Notes under the pieces: generated by a model | The model's database searches: none | The model's input: the letters and a program-made list of their open reading frames with translations, nothing else | What the model was told of the DNA's origin: nothing | From: JANNWF01 sp038205755 | GTDB lineage: Bacteria > Pseudomonadota > Gammaproteobacteria > Xanthomonadales > Xanthomonadaceae | Length of the DNA: 64,000 nucleotides | Direction of reading: 5' to 3' | Assembly: GCA_038205755.1 (NCBI GenBank) | Contig: JBBRBN010000006.1 | Span: 1-64,000 of the forward strand | Program-made: the position numbers and the translations under genes | Shown here: positions 8,394 to 18,039 of the stretch, one piece after another | Layout of the letters: every line of letters starts with the position of its first letter | How positions within the stretch are numbered: the first letter of the stretch is position 1

Positions 8394-11300
8394 CTAGAAG
8401 CGGTAGCGGAAACCGATCTGCGCAGACCACCGTGACTCACCGCGATTGTCGCGAAGGGTGATATCGCGGATGTTGGCTTCACTGAAGTTATAGCGATAAC
8501 GGCCCGACGCCTGGTCGATGCCCGAGAAGGCGACGATACCCCGACCAAACGGGAAGCCAACTTCTTCGATCTGCCCCCAGTCCTTGTTGACAAGGTTGCC
8601 GACGTTCTGCACGTCAATCCAGATCTCTGAGCTATGGCCCTCCATGAAGCCCGGCAGCTCCTGACTGAAGCGGAGGTCGAACGAGTTTGTAAACGGGGAC
8701 TTGCCGCTGCCGGGCAAGGCGACATTACCCGCCAACCGCGCCAGCTCCGGATTGCGCGCCAAATAGTCGAAGAACGCCGTCTCCATTGCCGCACCGCCGG
8801 TGAAGATCACATCGCCCGGTGCCGCCGGCACGAACAGCAGGTCGTTCACGCGACCATCGCCGTTGGCATCGTTGGTGAACGAATAGCTGAACGGACGACC
8901 AGAGCGGCCCTCGTAGAACATCGCCGCAGACGTCTTGTAGTCGCCAAACAGTCGGATTTCGTAGCCAAGGGTTGCAATAAAGCGGTCCCGAATCTCCGCC
9001 ACCGCCGTGCCCGAGACTTCATCATTCGGGTTGAGGCGGAAACTGTTGGCCCAGTTCGAGATGGCCTGCGACGAGGTGAGCGGGCTGACTTCTTTCGCCT
9101 GGGTATGGGTGTAGCCCACGCTCCATGACCAATTCTCAACGGTCGGCTTAACCAACGAGAACGTCAGCTGCTGCGACTCTCCCTTGCTGGTCGGACGAAG
9201 CACCGTCACGTCCGTAAAGCGCCGATCACGCCGATCACGCGATGCGGATGCGGTGAGCGGGTTGCCCCAGTAGAACAGTCGACCGTCCTGACCAACAATT
9301 GTGCTGGCTGCGCCGAGGTTGAGGTTTTCGTAGTAAAGCGCTTCTTTGACGTCGGTCACCAACAGCTCGGCCGAGGCAACGATGCCGTGCCAGGGCAATT
9401 CATGATCGAGCGCGAGGTTGGCCTTCCACACTGCGGGCTGCTTCAGGTCCGAATCAACCAAGTCGAGCGGCCCACCGACACTGCCGGTCGGCGAGGTCGG
9501 AATGCCAGGCTGGTTATTCGGATCCGGCGAGAAGGCGACGCCGTTGCCATTGCTGGAGAACACTTCGCCAAGCGTGATGCCACCATTGTTCTGAAACGGG
9601 TTGGCAAGCCAGACGTTGGCTGCCGCGCCGGAGAACAAGCCAAAGCCGCCGCGCAGCTGAGTCGAGCGATCACTGTCAAACGTGTAGTTGAAGCCGATTC
9701 GCGGCTGCACCAAGCCGTTGCCGTCGATGGTCTGGGTGTTGTCAAACCCAAAGATGGCGGAGGCCTGCGGATTTGCCGGCGGAGCACGCGGGACGTTGGG
9801 CACATCGTAGCGCAGACCATAATTGACGGTCAGGTTGTCGCTGACCAGCCAGGTGTCCTGCAAGTAGATGCCGAGATTCTCAAGCTCAATGGCGGCAGCA
9901 AGCGACGCAATGTTGCCATTGATCGGGTAGCGGACGTTGAATTGAGTTGGCCGGCCGGCCGTGTAGTTGGCCAGCGCGTCCTCGAACGTGACACCACCGA
10001 AGTTATAGACGCCGAACAGGTCGCGACCAAACAGATTCAACGCCTCGTTCTTCTGATACTCGACACCGAACTTGACCTCGTGGTCACCCAGGAACAAAAA
10101 GCCGCTTCCTTGGGCGGTGGTGACTTGAGATTCCAGGACATTGACGTGACGGAACTGCTCCGCACCCAAGTAGATGCTGTCTGAACCAGCGCAGGTCGAA
10201 CGGTTCGCTGTCGCGCCCCAACACAGGCGAATTTGCGGCAGCTCGGCATTCAGATCCCAAAGCGAGCTCGACTCCGAGCGCCCCACTTTGAACTCGGTCG
10301 AGAAAACGTCCGACCAGTCGCTGAACAGTTGCACGACTGAGGATTCGAACTCGACGTTATTGTTTTGCCAATAGCTGGACAACGACAGACTGCGCGAACC
10401 GATGTTCCGCAAAAACGGCTCGGCCTGCTCTGACTTGTTGTACCGGAAGTAGGCCCGATGGTCTTCGTTGATATTCCAATCGAACCGGGCCACGACATCT
10501 TCGACCTCGAAGCTCAACGCACCCGGCAGGGCAAAATCGCCGGCGTCGAAACCCCACACTGACTGCGATACATTGCGAACCTGATCGATTTGCGATGCGT
10601 TGATTGCCGAAGGTAGCGCGTTAGGTGCACCCAGGGTGCGCTCAAACTTCTCGTATGCGATGAAAAAGAACAGCGTGTCCTTCAGCAGCGGGCCACCAAA
10701 GGTAGCGCCTACCGTCTCTTCCTTCTGCGGCGGGGCGAAGAAGGAACGGTCGAGCTGGCCGGTGCGCGCCCAATCGCCATCGCGATAGAGGCCATAGACC
10801 GTACCGGTGAACTCGTTGGTGCCCGACTTGGTTACTGCGTCAACGTTGGCGCCGGTGTACCCGGACAACGAAACATCGTAGTTGGCGAGCGAGATATTGA
10901 TCGCCTCAATGGCGTCAATCGAGATCGGCTGCCGCGCGGTGGTGAGGTTATTGCCGCCGAGGCCGAAGCCATCGTTGATGGTCACGCCATCGACGCGGAT
11001 GTTGTTGAATCGGATGTTCTGGCCACCGGCCGAGATCTCCGTGCGCTCCTTGTCGGTCTGCGCAATGCGGGGGTCGAGCCGCACGTAGTCCTGAATGTTG
11101 CGCGCAATGGATGGCAGCTGGTCGATCTGCGCACGGCTTATATTGGTGCCGGCGCCCATGCGGTCGGTGGCGAAAATCGCCGACTCGGCGCTGGCCACCA
11201 CCGTGATCGTATCGAGGTTGATTGCCTCGCGGGTCAGCTCGAATTCCACGTTGCTGGTTTCACCAAGCTGAAGCGAGAGGCCTTCCTGCATGGCACCGCG

Positions 11301-11576
11301 ATAGCCGTCACCCACTGCGGTGACCGTGTAGGGGCCGCCAACGCGCAGGCCGCGGGAGATGAATCGACCGTCGGCGCTGGTGGTGGCGCGCGACACCGTG
11401 CCGGACTCCTGGTGCAGGATGGTGACGTTGGCGCCGGCCACTGGCTGACCGTCGGCGCCGACGATGCGGCCACCCAGAGCGGCGGAAGTCTGCTGCGCGA
11501 ACGCAGGCGCGGCTGCCAGTGCAATGGCGAGACCGATGGTGAGGCGCGAAAGCCGGAGCTTGGTGCGGTTGGTCAT
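8394..11576 (-). CDS. Oar-like TonB-dependent outer membrane receptor (1060 aa)
   Basis: A large outer-membrane importer of unknown ligand. Residues 1-27 are a signal peptide ending AFA. Residues about 30-115 form a carboxypeptidase-regulatory-like beta-sandwich (GGRIVGADGQPVAGANVTI). The plug domain follows at about 120-250 (RNIQDYVRLDPRI, DGVTINDGFGLGGNN), then a beta-barrel ending in FRYRF with the terminal Phe needed for BAM assembly. This arrangement is typical of Xanthomonadales and myxobacterial Oar proteins. I start at 11576, where the signal peptide begins; the open frame extends 49 codons upstream without support. No adjacent transporter or TonB gene hints at the substrate. Confidence 0.92.
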   Translation of the reverse strand: MTNRTKLRLSRLTIGLAIALAAAPAFAQQTSAALGGRIVGADGQPVAGANVTILHQESGTVSRATTSADGRFISRGLRVGGPYTVTAVGDGYRGAMQEGLSLQLGETSNVEFELTREAINLDTITVVASAESAIFATDRMGAGTNISRAQIDQLPSIARNIQDYVRLDPRIAQTDKERTEISAGGQNIRFNNIRVDGVTINDGFGLGGNNLTTARQPISIDAIEAINISLANYDVSLSGYTGANVDAVTKSGTNEFTGTVYGLYRDGDWARTGQLDRSFFAPPQKEETVGATFGGPLLKDTLFFFIAYEKFERTLGAPNALPSAINASQIDQVRNVSQSVWGFDAGDFALPGALSFEVEDVVARFDWNINEDHRAYFRYNKSEQAEPFLRNIGSRSLSLSSYWQNNNVEFESSVVQLFSDWSDVFSTEFKVGRSESSSLWDLNAELPQIRLCWGATANRSTCAGSDSIYLGAEQFRHVNVLESQVTTAQGSGFLFLGDHEVKFGVEYQKNEALNLFGRDLFGVYNFGGVTFEDALANYTAGRPTQFNVRYPINGNIASLAAAIELENLGIYLQDTWLVSDNLTVNYGLRYDVPNVPRAPPANPQASAIFGFDNTQTIDGNGLVQPRIGFNYTFDSDRSTQLRGGFGLFSGAAANVWLANPFQNNGGITLGEVFSSNGNGVAFSPDPNNQPGIPTSPTGSVGGPLDLVDSDLKQPAVWKANLALDHELPWHGIVASAELLVTDVKEALYYENLNLGAASTIVGQDGRLFYWGNPLTASASRDRRDRRFTDVTVLRPTSKGESQQLTFSLVKPTVENWSWSVGYTHTQAKEVSPLTSSQAISNWANSFRLNPNDEVSGTAVAEIRDRFIATLGYEIRLFGDYKTSAAMFYEGRSGRPFSYSFTNDANGDGRVNDLLFVPAAPGDVIFTGGAAMETAFFDYLARNPELARLAGNVALPGSGKSPFTNSFDLRFSQELPGFMEGHSSEIWIDVQNVGNLVNKDWGQIEEVGFPFGRGIVAFSGIDQASGRYRYNFSEANIRDITLRDNRGESRWSAQIGFRYRF

Positions 11577-11778
11577 GGTGTTGGCCCTATGTCGAAGGTG
11601 ACTTGAGAAAAGCGTGCGGCATCCCGCCGCAGATACCACGCGGTCGCCATGTGCGACCGCAACGGAAGAAAATGTTTCAAGCGCTGCGCCTGCGGCGAGA
11701 ATCGCCGGGAGAATTGTCGGCACGTCCGCAGGTTAACATCACTTTAACACGCTAGCAGCGCCCCATGACAAACGTGTT

Positions 11779-13542
11779 TCAAGCTGCTTGCGGCGTCATG
11801 TGGCGTCCCTGGGCGGCGTCCAGATAGCGCGTGCGCTTGGCCGGCTTCAGGCGCGCCAAGTCGATCCGGATCAGCCCATCGACGCAGTGTCCGAAGGCCG
11901 GATCGATGCCAAAGTCCAGAAATCTCACGCCATCGGGCTCACACAGGTCCACATACTGGCGATACAGAACCGGCAGTCTGGTGCCAAGGGCCTCCAGCTG
12001 CGCTTTCAGCCTGGCCAGACCTTCCCTGCTGTCCTTGCCGTGCCGATCGAGAGCAGCCGCCTCGCGCACTGCCTGTGGCACGACATACGGGTTGCGCGCC
12101 ACGGCCAGACCCTCGGCATCGCCGAAGTAGCGTCGATGGGTCTCGACGATCAACCCGCGCGCGGCCTCGGGCAGCTGAGCCGACAGGCTGACTGGTCCAA
12201 TCAGGTAGCGAATATCCGGGTGCCGGGCAAGAAAAGCGCCGATACCCTGCCAGAGATAGTCGAGGCTGCGGCTGCCCCAGTAGCGCGGCTGCACAAAGCT
12301 GCGCCCAAGCTCAACGGCATGATCCAGAAACCCGTCCGCCGACGCTGCAAACTCGAACAGCGACGCGCTGTAGAGCCCGGCCATGCCACGCAGGTCGAGC
12401 ACCTTGCGAACCTCGGCCAGCCGATAGGCGCCCACAATTTCGAGCGCCGCCTCGTCCCACAGCACGATGTGTCGATAGTGCGGATCGAACTGGTCCAGGT
12501 CGCGCTTCAAACCAGTGCCCTCACCCACGCGCCGAAACGCCAGCTCGCGAAGTCGCCCGATCTCACGCAGCGCGGCGCAGCCGGGCAGCGGATCGAGCAG
12601 CAGAATCTGCTTGCCGTCGGTGGTCAGTCCGAGCCGCTCGGCCAGCCGCAGAGCGCTCCTGACGGCCGCTGGCGGCTCGGGATGCGCAATCGCGCCGCGC
12701 GTCGCAAACAGAGGCGGCTTGCGCGAGGCCAGACGGTAGACGTGCCGACGCATCGCCGCGGCCACCCGCGCGGGCTCGCTCGGTGCGCCGGCCGCAATCA
12801 GTGCCTCGGATGCGATCTGTTCACCAACGGTCACGCTGATCCTCTGGTCCTGCGCGGCGAACATCTCGCGCGGTAGCAGCAGGGTTGCCAGCGGCTTGGC
12901 CAGCATCGAGAGGCCATAGAAGGTCGCCGAGTTCTGTGCGTCGATATGCACTGGCAGCACCGGCGCACCCGCACGCCGCGCGAAGCGCACGAAACCGTCG
13001 CTCCAGCGGCTGTCGCTTACGCCATACGGCCGGATCCGGCTCACCTCGCCCGCCGGGAAGATAATCAGCGCCTGCTCGCGCTCCAGTGCGCGATAGGCGT
13101 CGCGCAGTCCGGACCTGGCGCCGCGATCGCTGAACACGTCGCAGGGAATGAGCAACTCGGCCAGCGGTTCGAGCCGGGTCAGAACAGTGTTGGCGAGGAT
13201 GCGCACGTCGCTGCGCACCGAGCCGACCAGATGCAGCAGGGCCAGCGCATCCAACGCGCCCAGCGGATGGTTGGCCACGATGACAACACGACCCTCCGAC
13301 GGAATGTTCTCGCGGTCGGTCGGCGCCACCCGATAGGAGAAGCGCATGTTCTCCAGTGCCTGGCCAACAAACCGCAAACCGCGGGCACCCGTCAGCGCGT
13401 CGAGCGTCGCGTTGATTTTCGCCTCGCAGGTGATTCGCCGCAGCAGTTCGACGACCGGGCGAGAAAAGGCCCGCCGCTTACCTTCAGCGAGCCGTGGAAA
13501 CGCGCGGTAGAAATCCCGCTCGACGCTGATCATCGCTTCCAC
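11779..13542 (-). CDS. Two-domain acyltransferase (PlsC-like plus OlsB-like), ornithine-lipid type (587 aa)
   Basis: The N-terminal half (about 60-270) is a 1-acylglycerophosphate acyltransferase fold. Its catalytic block reads VIVANHPLGALDALALL, with five residues between His and Asp instead of the usual four, and IIFPAGEVSR replaces the FPEG block. The C-terminal half (about 310-520) is a GNAT-like N-acyltransferase resembling OlsB/hemolysin-associated acyltransferases (RELAFRRVGEGTG, DEAALEIVGAYRL, YWGSRSLDYLWQGIGAF). This order matches bifunctional OlsF enzymes, which make ornithine lipids in two acylation steps. The function is inferred from domain layout; a different amino-acid lipid or a lipid of unknown head group is possible. 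Confidence 0.8.
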   Translation of the reverse strand: MEAMISVERDFYRAFPRLAEGKRRAFSRPVVELLRRITCEAKINATLDALTGARGLRFVGQALENMRFSYRVAPTDRENIPSEGRVVIVANHPLGALDALALLHLVGSVRSDVRILANTVLTRLEPLAELLIPCDVFSDRGARSGLRDAYRALEREQALIIFPAGEVSRIRPYGVSDSRWSDGFVRFARRAGAPVLPVHIDAQNSATFYGLSMLAKPLATLLLPREMFAAQDQRISVTVGEQIASEALIAAGAPSEPARVAAAMRRHVYRLASRKPPLFATRGAIAHPEPPAAVRSALRLAERLGLTTDGKQILLLDPLPGCAALREIGRLRELAFRRVGEGTGLKRDLDQFDPHYRHIVLWDEAALEIVGAYRLAEVRKVLDLRGMAGLYSASLFEFAASADGFLDHAVELGRSFVQPRYWGSRSLDYLWQGIGAFLARHPDIRYLIGPVSLSAQLPEAARGLIVETHRRYFGDAEGLAVARNPYVVPQAVREAAALDRHGKDSREGLARLKAQLEALGTRLPVLYRQYVDLCEPDGVRFLDFGIDPAFGHCVDGLIRIDLARLKPAKRTRYLDAAQGRHMTPQAA

Positions 13543-13618
13543 CCCAGAGAACGGCTGCTCAGCCTAGCTGCGGTTTGCGAAACGCCAGTGACAGGCGCAC
13601 GTCCGCTCCTGACGCACC

Positions 13619-14971
13619 TTACCGGGAGCCCAGGGCCGTTCCGCCAGAAGCGCTGGCAGCGCCCGACTGAGCCCGAGCTGGCCCCAGCCAGACCTCGACC
13701 CGACGGTTGCGCTGCTTGCCCTGTGGCGAGTCGTTCGACGCCACCGGCGCGGCGCCGCCCATGCCTCGTGAACGGGCCGGATCGATGCCGCGCTCGGTCA
13801 GCCGGTTGGCGACGTAGTCGACCCGCTCGTTGGACAGTGACAGTGCCAGGTACGGAAGCGTCTCGTCAGCGTCGGAAAAACCCAGCAACAGCAGCGGCTG
13901 CAGTTTCTGCTCGGGACGCCGCATGAACTCGGCGAGACGATCCAGATCGCGCTGCGCCTTGCTGTCCAGGAACGCACTGCCCGATCCAAACCGGAAATTG
14001 AGCGACAGCCGCCGGGCGCCCTGCAGCAGCGTCTGATACTCGCTCGGTGCATCGCTTCGCGGCTTCCCGGCATAGGCCCGGATATTCTGCGATACGAAGC
14101 CAACCTGCTCGACCAGCGCCTGTCCGTTCGCCGCCAGCACGTAGCCGACAAAGGACTGCGCCAACCGGCTGGGCTTTGGCACCACATAGAGGAACAGCCG
14201 TCGCGACAGCGGATAATCCTCGACCGCCACCTCTTCGCGCGTTGGCAACACGGCCGCGCCGCCGTCCGACACCGCCAGCGCGCGCACGCCCTGCACGCCT
14301 GTCAAGCCGACAAATCCGATAGCACGAGGATCGGCCGCCACCGCGGAGGCCAACTGGGCTGTGCTCTCGTAGCGCTGCGCGCTGCTGGCCAGTGCGTCGC
14401 TGCCCAGCACAAGGGAGCGGAAAGACTCCCAGGTGCCGGACTTGTCATCGCGCGCGTGCAGCGCCATCGGACCGGCTGGGGCGCCCAGCGCGGACCAGTT
14501 CGCGATTTTTCCGCTGAAGATGGCCCGCACCTGCGCCTTACTCAGCTCGCGCAGCGGATTGCCCGGATGCACGATGATCGCCAGTCCATCCAGCGCCAGC
14601 ACCACTTCCTGACCTGGCGAATCGAGACGGCCTACCTGGGCGCCTGCGTCTGCAGGCGTCGTGGGGCGCGAAGACATGGCAATGTCGGTGGCCCCGCTAC
14701 CGAGGCCTTTGAAGCCCGTGCTTGATCCATGCGCGTGAATTTCGACAATCCGCATCTGCTCACCGCGGCGGGCGTGCAGCTCGATCTCCTCAAAGGCCAC
14801 CTCGACGCGGCGGATGTCGTCGAAACCCTCCGCCCGAAGCCAGCCGCTTGCCAACTCCGGTGCCAGCCGCTCGCCAATGGTGTTTGAACCGTGCAGGCGC
14901 AGGCGCTCCTGGCCGAATCCAGCCGCAGGGATGACGGTGAGCAGCAGGAGCAGCACAATCGGGAAACGCAT
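13619..14971 (-). CDS. Periplasmic phosphate-type binding domain fused to OmpA domain (450 aa)
   Basis: Residues 1-21 are a signal peptide (MRFPIVLLLLLTVIPAAGFG). Residues about 22-300 form a PstS-like type II periplasmic binding domain (LHGSNTIGERLAPEL, HGSSTGFKGLGSGATDIAMS, RDDKSGTWESFRSLVLG). Residues about 330-435 are an OmpA C-terminal peptidoglycan-binding domain (FRFGSGSAFLDSKAQRDL, LGFSDADE, LSNERVDYVANRLTERGI, RNRRVEVWL). So a ligand-binding lobe appears tethered to the cell wall. No pst permease genes are nearby, which argues for sensing or storage rather than ABC import. Start at 14971 is set by the signal peptide; a longer open frame upstream is not protein-like. Confidence 0.85.
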   Translation of the reverse strand: MRFPIVLLLLLTVIPAAGFGQERLRLHGSNTIGERLAPELASGWLRAEGFDDIRRVEVAFEEIELHARRGEQMRIVEIHAHGSSTGFKGLGSGATDIAMSSRPTTPADAGAQVGRLDSPGQEVVLALDGLAIIVHPGNPLRELSKAQVRAIFSGKIANWSALGAPAGPMALHARDDKSGTWESFRSLVLGSDALASSAQRYESTAQLASAVAADPRAIGFVGLTGVQGVRALAVSDGGAAVLPTREEVAVEDYPLSRRLFLYVVPKPSRLAQSFVGYVLAANGQALVEQVGFVSQNIRAYAGKPRSDAPSEYQTLLQGARRLSLNFRFGSGSAFLDSKAQRDLDRLAEFMRRPEQKLQPLLLLGFSDADETLPYLALSLSNERVDYVANRLTERGIDPARSRGMGGAAPVASNDSPQGKQRNRRVEVWLGPARAQSGAASASGGTALGSR

Positions 14972-15098
14972 GGCGAACGCTCGGCAGTGGGGACGGCTAG
15001 AGTTTGCCCTTGCCATGTGACGGCAATATTCAATCTCCGGCGCCAATGCCGGCCGCGTGTTGGCGCCTCGTGTTGGCGTCACGACCTGGAGCACATCG

Positions 15099-15959
15099 AT
15101 GATCATCAGCCTGGCCCCGACGCTGCACAACCTCGGTGGCTTTACCGTCGGACGGCTGCTTCCGGCGGCCAAGATGCGCAGCGTCGGTCCCTTCGTGTTT
15201 CTTGACCGCATGGGTCCGGGCCACTTTCCGGCTGGCCAGGGCATCGACGTGCGACCGCATCCGCATATCGGCCTGGCCACGCTTACCTATCTATTCGCAG
15301 GAGCGATCACCCATCGCGATAGTCTCGGCAGCGTGCAGGACATCCTACCGGGCGACGTCAACTGGATGGTCGCGGGACGCGGCATCGTGCATTCCGAGCG
15401 CACGCCCGACGCGCGGCGCGAGTCGCCGCACTCGCTGGACGGCCTGCAGTGCTGGCTGGCGTTGCCACAGGCGCATGCGGAGACGGCGCCAGCCTTCTTC
15501 CACGTTGGCGTCGCCGCGCTGCCGCTGGTCGAGCGGGACGGCGTAAAGATCCGCATCTGCGCCGGCCACGGCTTCGGTCGCTGCGCGCCAGTGCCGGTGC
15601 GCTCTGGAACGCTGTTCGCCGATACGCGAATGGTCGCTGGCGCGCGACTGCGGCTCACCGCCGAGCACGCGCAACGCGCGATCTACCCGCTGACCGGGGA
15701 GCTGCAGCTGGATGCAATCGCGCTGGCCAATGACCAGCTCCACGTGCTCGAACCCGGCAGCGAGCCTGAGCTTCGAGCCAGCAGCGACGCGCATGCGGTG
15801 CTGCTTGGCGGCGAGCCGCTGGATGCTCCGCGGCGCATCTGGTGGAACTTTGTTTCCAGCTCCGAGCAGCGCATCGAGCAGGCCAAGGACGACTGGCGCC
15901 AGCAGCGATTCGACCAGGTGCCGGGCGAAACCGAATGGACTCCGCTGCCGGAGGGCTGA
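15099..15959 (+). CDS. Pirin family protein (286 aa)
   Basis: A bicupin of the pirin family; some members act as quercetin 2,3-dioxygenases, others as redox or metabolic regulators. The N-terminal cupin holds the metal ligands His54 and His56 (RPHPHIGLATLTY) and the following GRGIVHSE block. The C-terminal pirin domain ends near GGEPLDAPRRIWWNFVSS. The ATG at 15099 has GGAG eight bases upstream. Divergent from the PBP-OmpA gene. The substrate is not deducible. Confidence 0.92.
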   Translation: MIISLAPTLHNLGGFTVGRLLPAAKMRSVGPFVFLDRMGPGHFPAGQGIDVRPHPHIGLATLTYLFAGAITHRDSLGSVQDILPGDVNWMVAGRGIVHSERTPDARRESPHSLDGLQCWLALPQAHAETAPAFFHVGVAALPLVERDGVKIRICAGHGFGRCAPVPVRSGTLFADTRMVAGARLRLTAEHAQRAIYPLTGELQLDAIALANDQLHVLEPGSEPELRASSDAHAVLLGGEPLDAPRRIWWNFVSSSEQRIEQAKDDWRQQRFDQVPGETEWTPLPEG

Positions 15960-15990
15960 CCCGACGCGGGGCGCGCCTCTCGAAAGCGTC

Positions 15991-17370
15991 TCAGCCGCCT
16001 GCCTGCTCGTCGGCGAACCGCGCCAGTGCGCCCTCCAGCAGACCGAACAGCTCGTCGATCTGCGCCTCGGTGATCACCAGCGGCGGGCAGATGGCGATGG
16101 TGTCGCCCGGCAGTGCGCGCACCAGCAGGCCCGCTTCGGTGGCCAACGCGGCCACCCGCATGGCAGCCTTGGCCTCGGGCGCGAAAAAGCGCTTGGCGGC
16201 AACATCCTGAACCAGCTCCAGGCCGCCCAGCAGGCCCATCCCGCGGGTATGGCCGACAAACGGGAGCTGACCCAACGTCGCCAGTCGCGCCTGGAAATGC
16301 ACGCCAACCTTTGCGGCGTGCGCCACCAGCCCGCGCTCTTCGAACAGCTCGAGATTGCGCAGCGCGACCGCACAAGGCACCGGGTGACCGGAATAGGTAT
16401 AGCCATGCGCGAAGGCACCAACCTGGCGACTGGGTTCGACCAGCGCTTCGGCCATCCAGTCCGGCACCGCCACTGCGCTGATGGGCAAGTAGGCGGACGA
16501 CAGCGCCTTGGCCATCGACATGGTGTCCGGTCGCATGGCAAGTGCCTCACAGCCGAAATTGGTGCCCAGCCGACCGAAGCCGGTGATCACCTCGTCGTCG
16601 ATCAACAGCACGTCGTACTTGTCGAGCACCGCCTGGATCTTCGGGAAATAGCCGGCCGGCGGCACGATCAGGCCGCCAGCGCCCATCACCGGCTCAGCGA
16701 TGAATGCGGCGACGGTGCCCGGGTCTTCGCGCAGGATCATTGCCTCGAGATTGGCGGCAAGCCGATCAGCAAACGCCTCCTCGGTCTCACCTGGCTCGGC
16801 GAAGCGATAGTGGTGCGGGCAATCGGTGTGCAGGATGCCGTCAATGGGCAGATCGAAATGCTGGTGGAAATTGGGCAGACCAGTAAGGCTGGCCGAGGCC
16901 AAGGTCACGCCGTGGTAGCCGCGCAGCCGGCTGATGATCTTCTTCTTGCGCGGCCGGCCGATGGCATTGTTGTAGTAGCGGATCAGCTTGACCTGGGTGT
17001 CGTTGGCGTCGGAGCCGGAGTTGCCATAGAAAATGCGCCACGGGCCGGTGTGCCGGCGGCTCTCCGGCAGCCACTGATTGAGCTTCTCGGCCAGCAGGAT
17101 GCCGGGCTCGTGGCTGCGCGAGGCAAACATGTGGCCATATGCAAGCTTCGTGAGCTGGGCGGTTGCGGCGTCGATCAGGGCCTGTTCGCCATAGCCGATC
17201 GCCACGCACCACAAACCGGCCAGCCCCTCCAGGTACCGCTTGCCGTGGTTGTCGTAGACGTAGATGCCCTGGCCGCGCTCGATGACCAGCGGCCCGGTCT
17301 GCCGGTGGGCGTGAAAGTTGGTGGCGGGGTGCAGGACATTCTCGATGTCCTTGCGGGCGAGCGAATCCAT
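15991..17370 (-). CDS. Class III (omega) aminotransferase (459 aa)
   Basis: A PLP enzyme that moves an amino group from an amine or omega-amino acid to pyruvate or a similar acceptor. Seen are the substrate entry block GLWCVAIGYGE, the glycine-rich phosphate loop GNSGSDANDTQVKL, the PLP pyridine contact LLIDDEVITGFGRLG, and the Schiff-base lysine at about 288 in SMAKALSSAYLPISA. Length fits putrescine/beta-alanine:pyruvate aminotransferases such as SpuC. The start at 17370 has GGAG six bases upstream. The substrate cannot be fixed from sequence; no polyamine genes are adjacent. A glutathione peroxidase gene lies 53 bp upstream on the same strand. Confidence 0.88.
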   Translation of the reverse strand: MDSLARKDIENVLHPATNFHAHRQTGPLVIERGQGIYVYDNHGKRYLEGLAGLWCVAIGYGEQALIDAATAQLTKLAYGHMFASRSHEPGILLAEKLNQWLPESRRHTGPWRIFYGNSGSDANDTQVKLIRYYNNAIGRPRKKKIISRLRGYHGVTLASASLTGLPNFHQHFDLPIDGILHTDCPHHYRFAEPGETEEAFADRLAANLEAMILREDPGTVAAFIAEPVMGAGGLIVPPAGYFPKIQAVLDKYDVLLIDDEVITGFGRLGTNFGCEALAMRPDTMSMAKALSSAYLPISAVAVPDWMAEALVEPSRQVGAFAHGYTYSGHPVPCAVALRNLELFEERGLVAHAAKVGVHFQARLATLGQLPFVGHTRGMGLLGGLELVQDVAAKRFFAPEAKAAMRVAALATEAGLLVRALPGDTIAICPPLVITEAQIDELFGLLEGALARFADEQAGG

Positions 17371-17423
17371 GGTGACTCCGTGTGACGGTAGTACGAGGCT
17401 GCGCGGGTGCGCCGCTGCTGGCA

Positions 17424-17903
17424 CTACAGCAGCGCCAACAGGTCCGTCTCGATGCTCTCGGGCGTGTCGGTCGGCGCGTAGCGCCGCCGGACTTTGCCAT
17501 CACGGTCGACCAGGAATTTGGTGAAGTTCCACTTCACCGCCTCAGTGCCCAGCAGCCCCTTGGCTTCCTTCTTCATGTAGCGGTACAGCGGATGCGCGTC
17601 ACCGCCATTGACCGCCACCTTGGCGAACAGGGGAAAGCTGACGTCATAGCTCAGCGAACAAAAGCTTTTGATCTCGGCCTCGTCGCCCGGCTCCTGGTGG
17701 CCAAACTGGTCGCAGGGAAAGCCGAGCACCACCAGCCCTTGGTCGGCGTACTTTTTGTACAGCGCCTCGAGACCGGTGTACTGCGGCGTGAAGCCGCACT
17801 TGCTGGCGGTGTTTACCACCAGCACCACTTTGCCGGCGTAGTCGGCCAGCGACTGGGCGTCGCCGTCGATGGTGATCGCACTGAAATCATGGACGCTGGG
17901 CAT
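17424..17903 (-). CDS. Glutathione peroxidase (GpxA/BtuE family, 159 aa)
   Basis: Reduces hydroperoxides using glutathione or, in most bacterial members, thioredoxin. The thioredoxin fold carries the peroxidatic Cys36 in NTASKCGFTPQY, Gln/Trp partners in GFPCDQFGHQEPG and VKWNFTKFLVD, and a second Cys in FPCDQF that can act as resolving residue. Start at the ATG 17903 gives the normal family length; a TTG nine codons upstream is unlikely. It may be co-transcribed with the aminotransferase downstream. Confidence 0.93.
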   Translation of the reverse strand: MPSVHDFSAITIDGDAQSLADYAGKVVLVVNTASKCGFTPQYTGLEALYKKYADQGLVVLGFPCDQFGHQEPGDEAEIKSFCSLSYDVSFPLFAKVAVNGGDAHPLYRYMKKEAKGLLGTEAVKWNFTKFLVDRDGKVRRRYAPTDTPESIETDLLALL

Positions 17904-18039
17904 CGCAGCAGCTCGCGGGAGGTTGGGCAAACAAGCGTAGCGCAGCCGGGCCGCAAAGCCTAAAGGGCACCCGGCATCACGGCAGCCCGCGGCCGGCTAT
18001 GCAATGATGCAGTGCACCATTCGCTGCCGGAGACTGAAC

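Noticed and set aside
18004..18039. The ATG at 18004 as the phaZ start
   Set aside because: The TTG at 18040 has a well-placed GGAG and gives the family N-terminus; the upstream codons do not resemble PhaZ.
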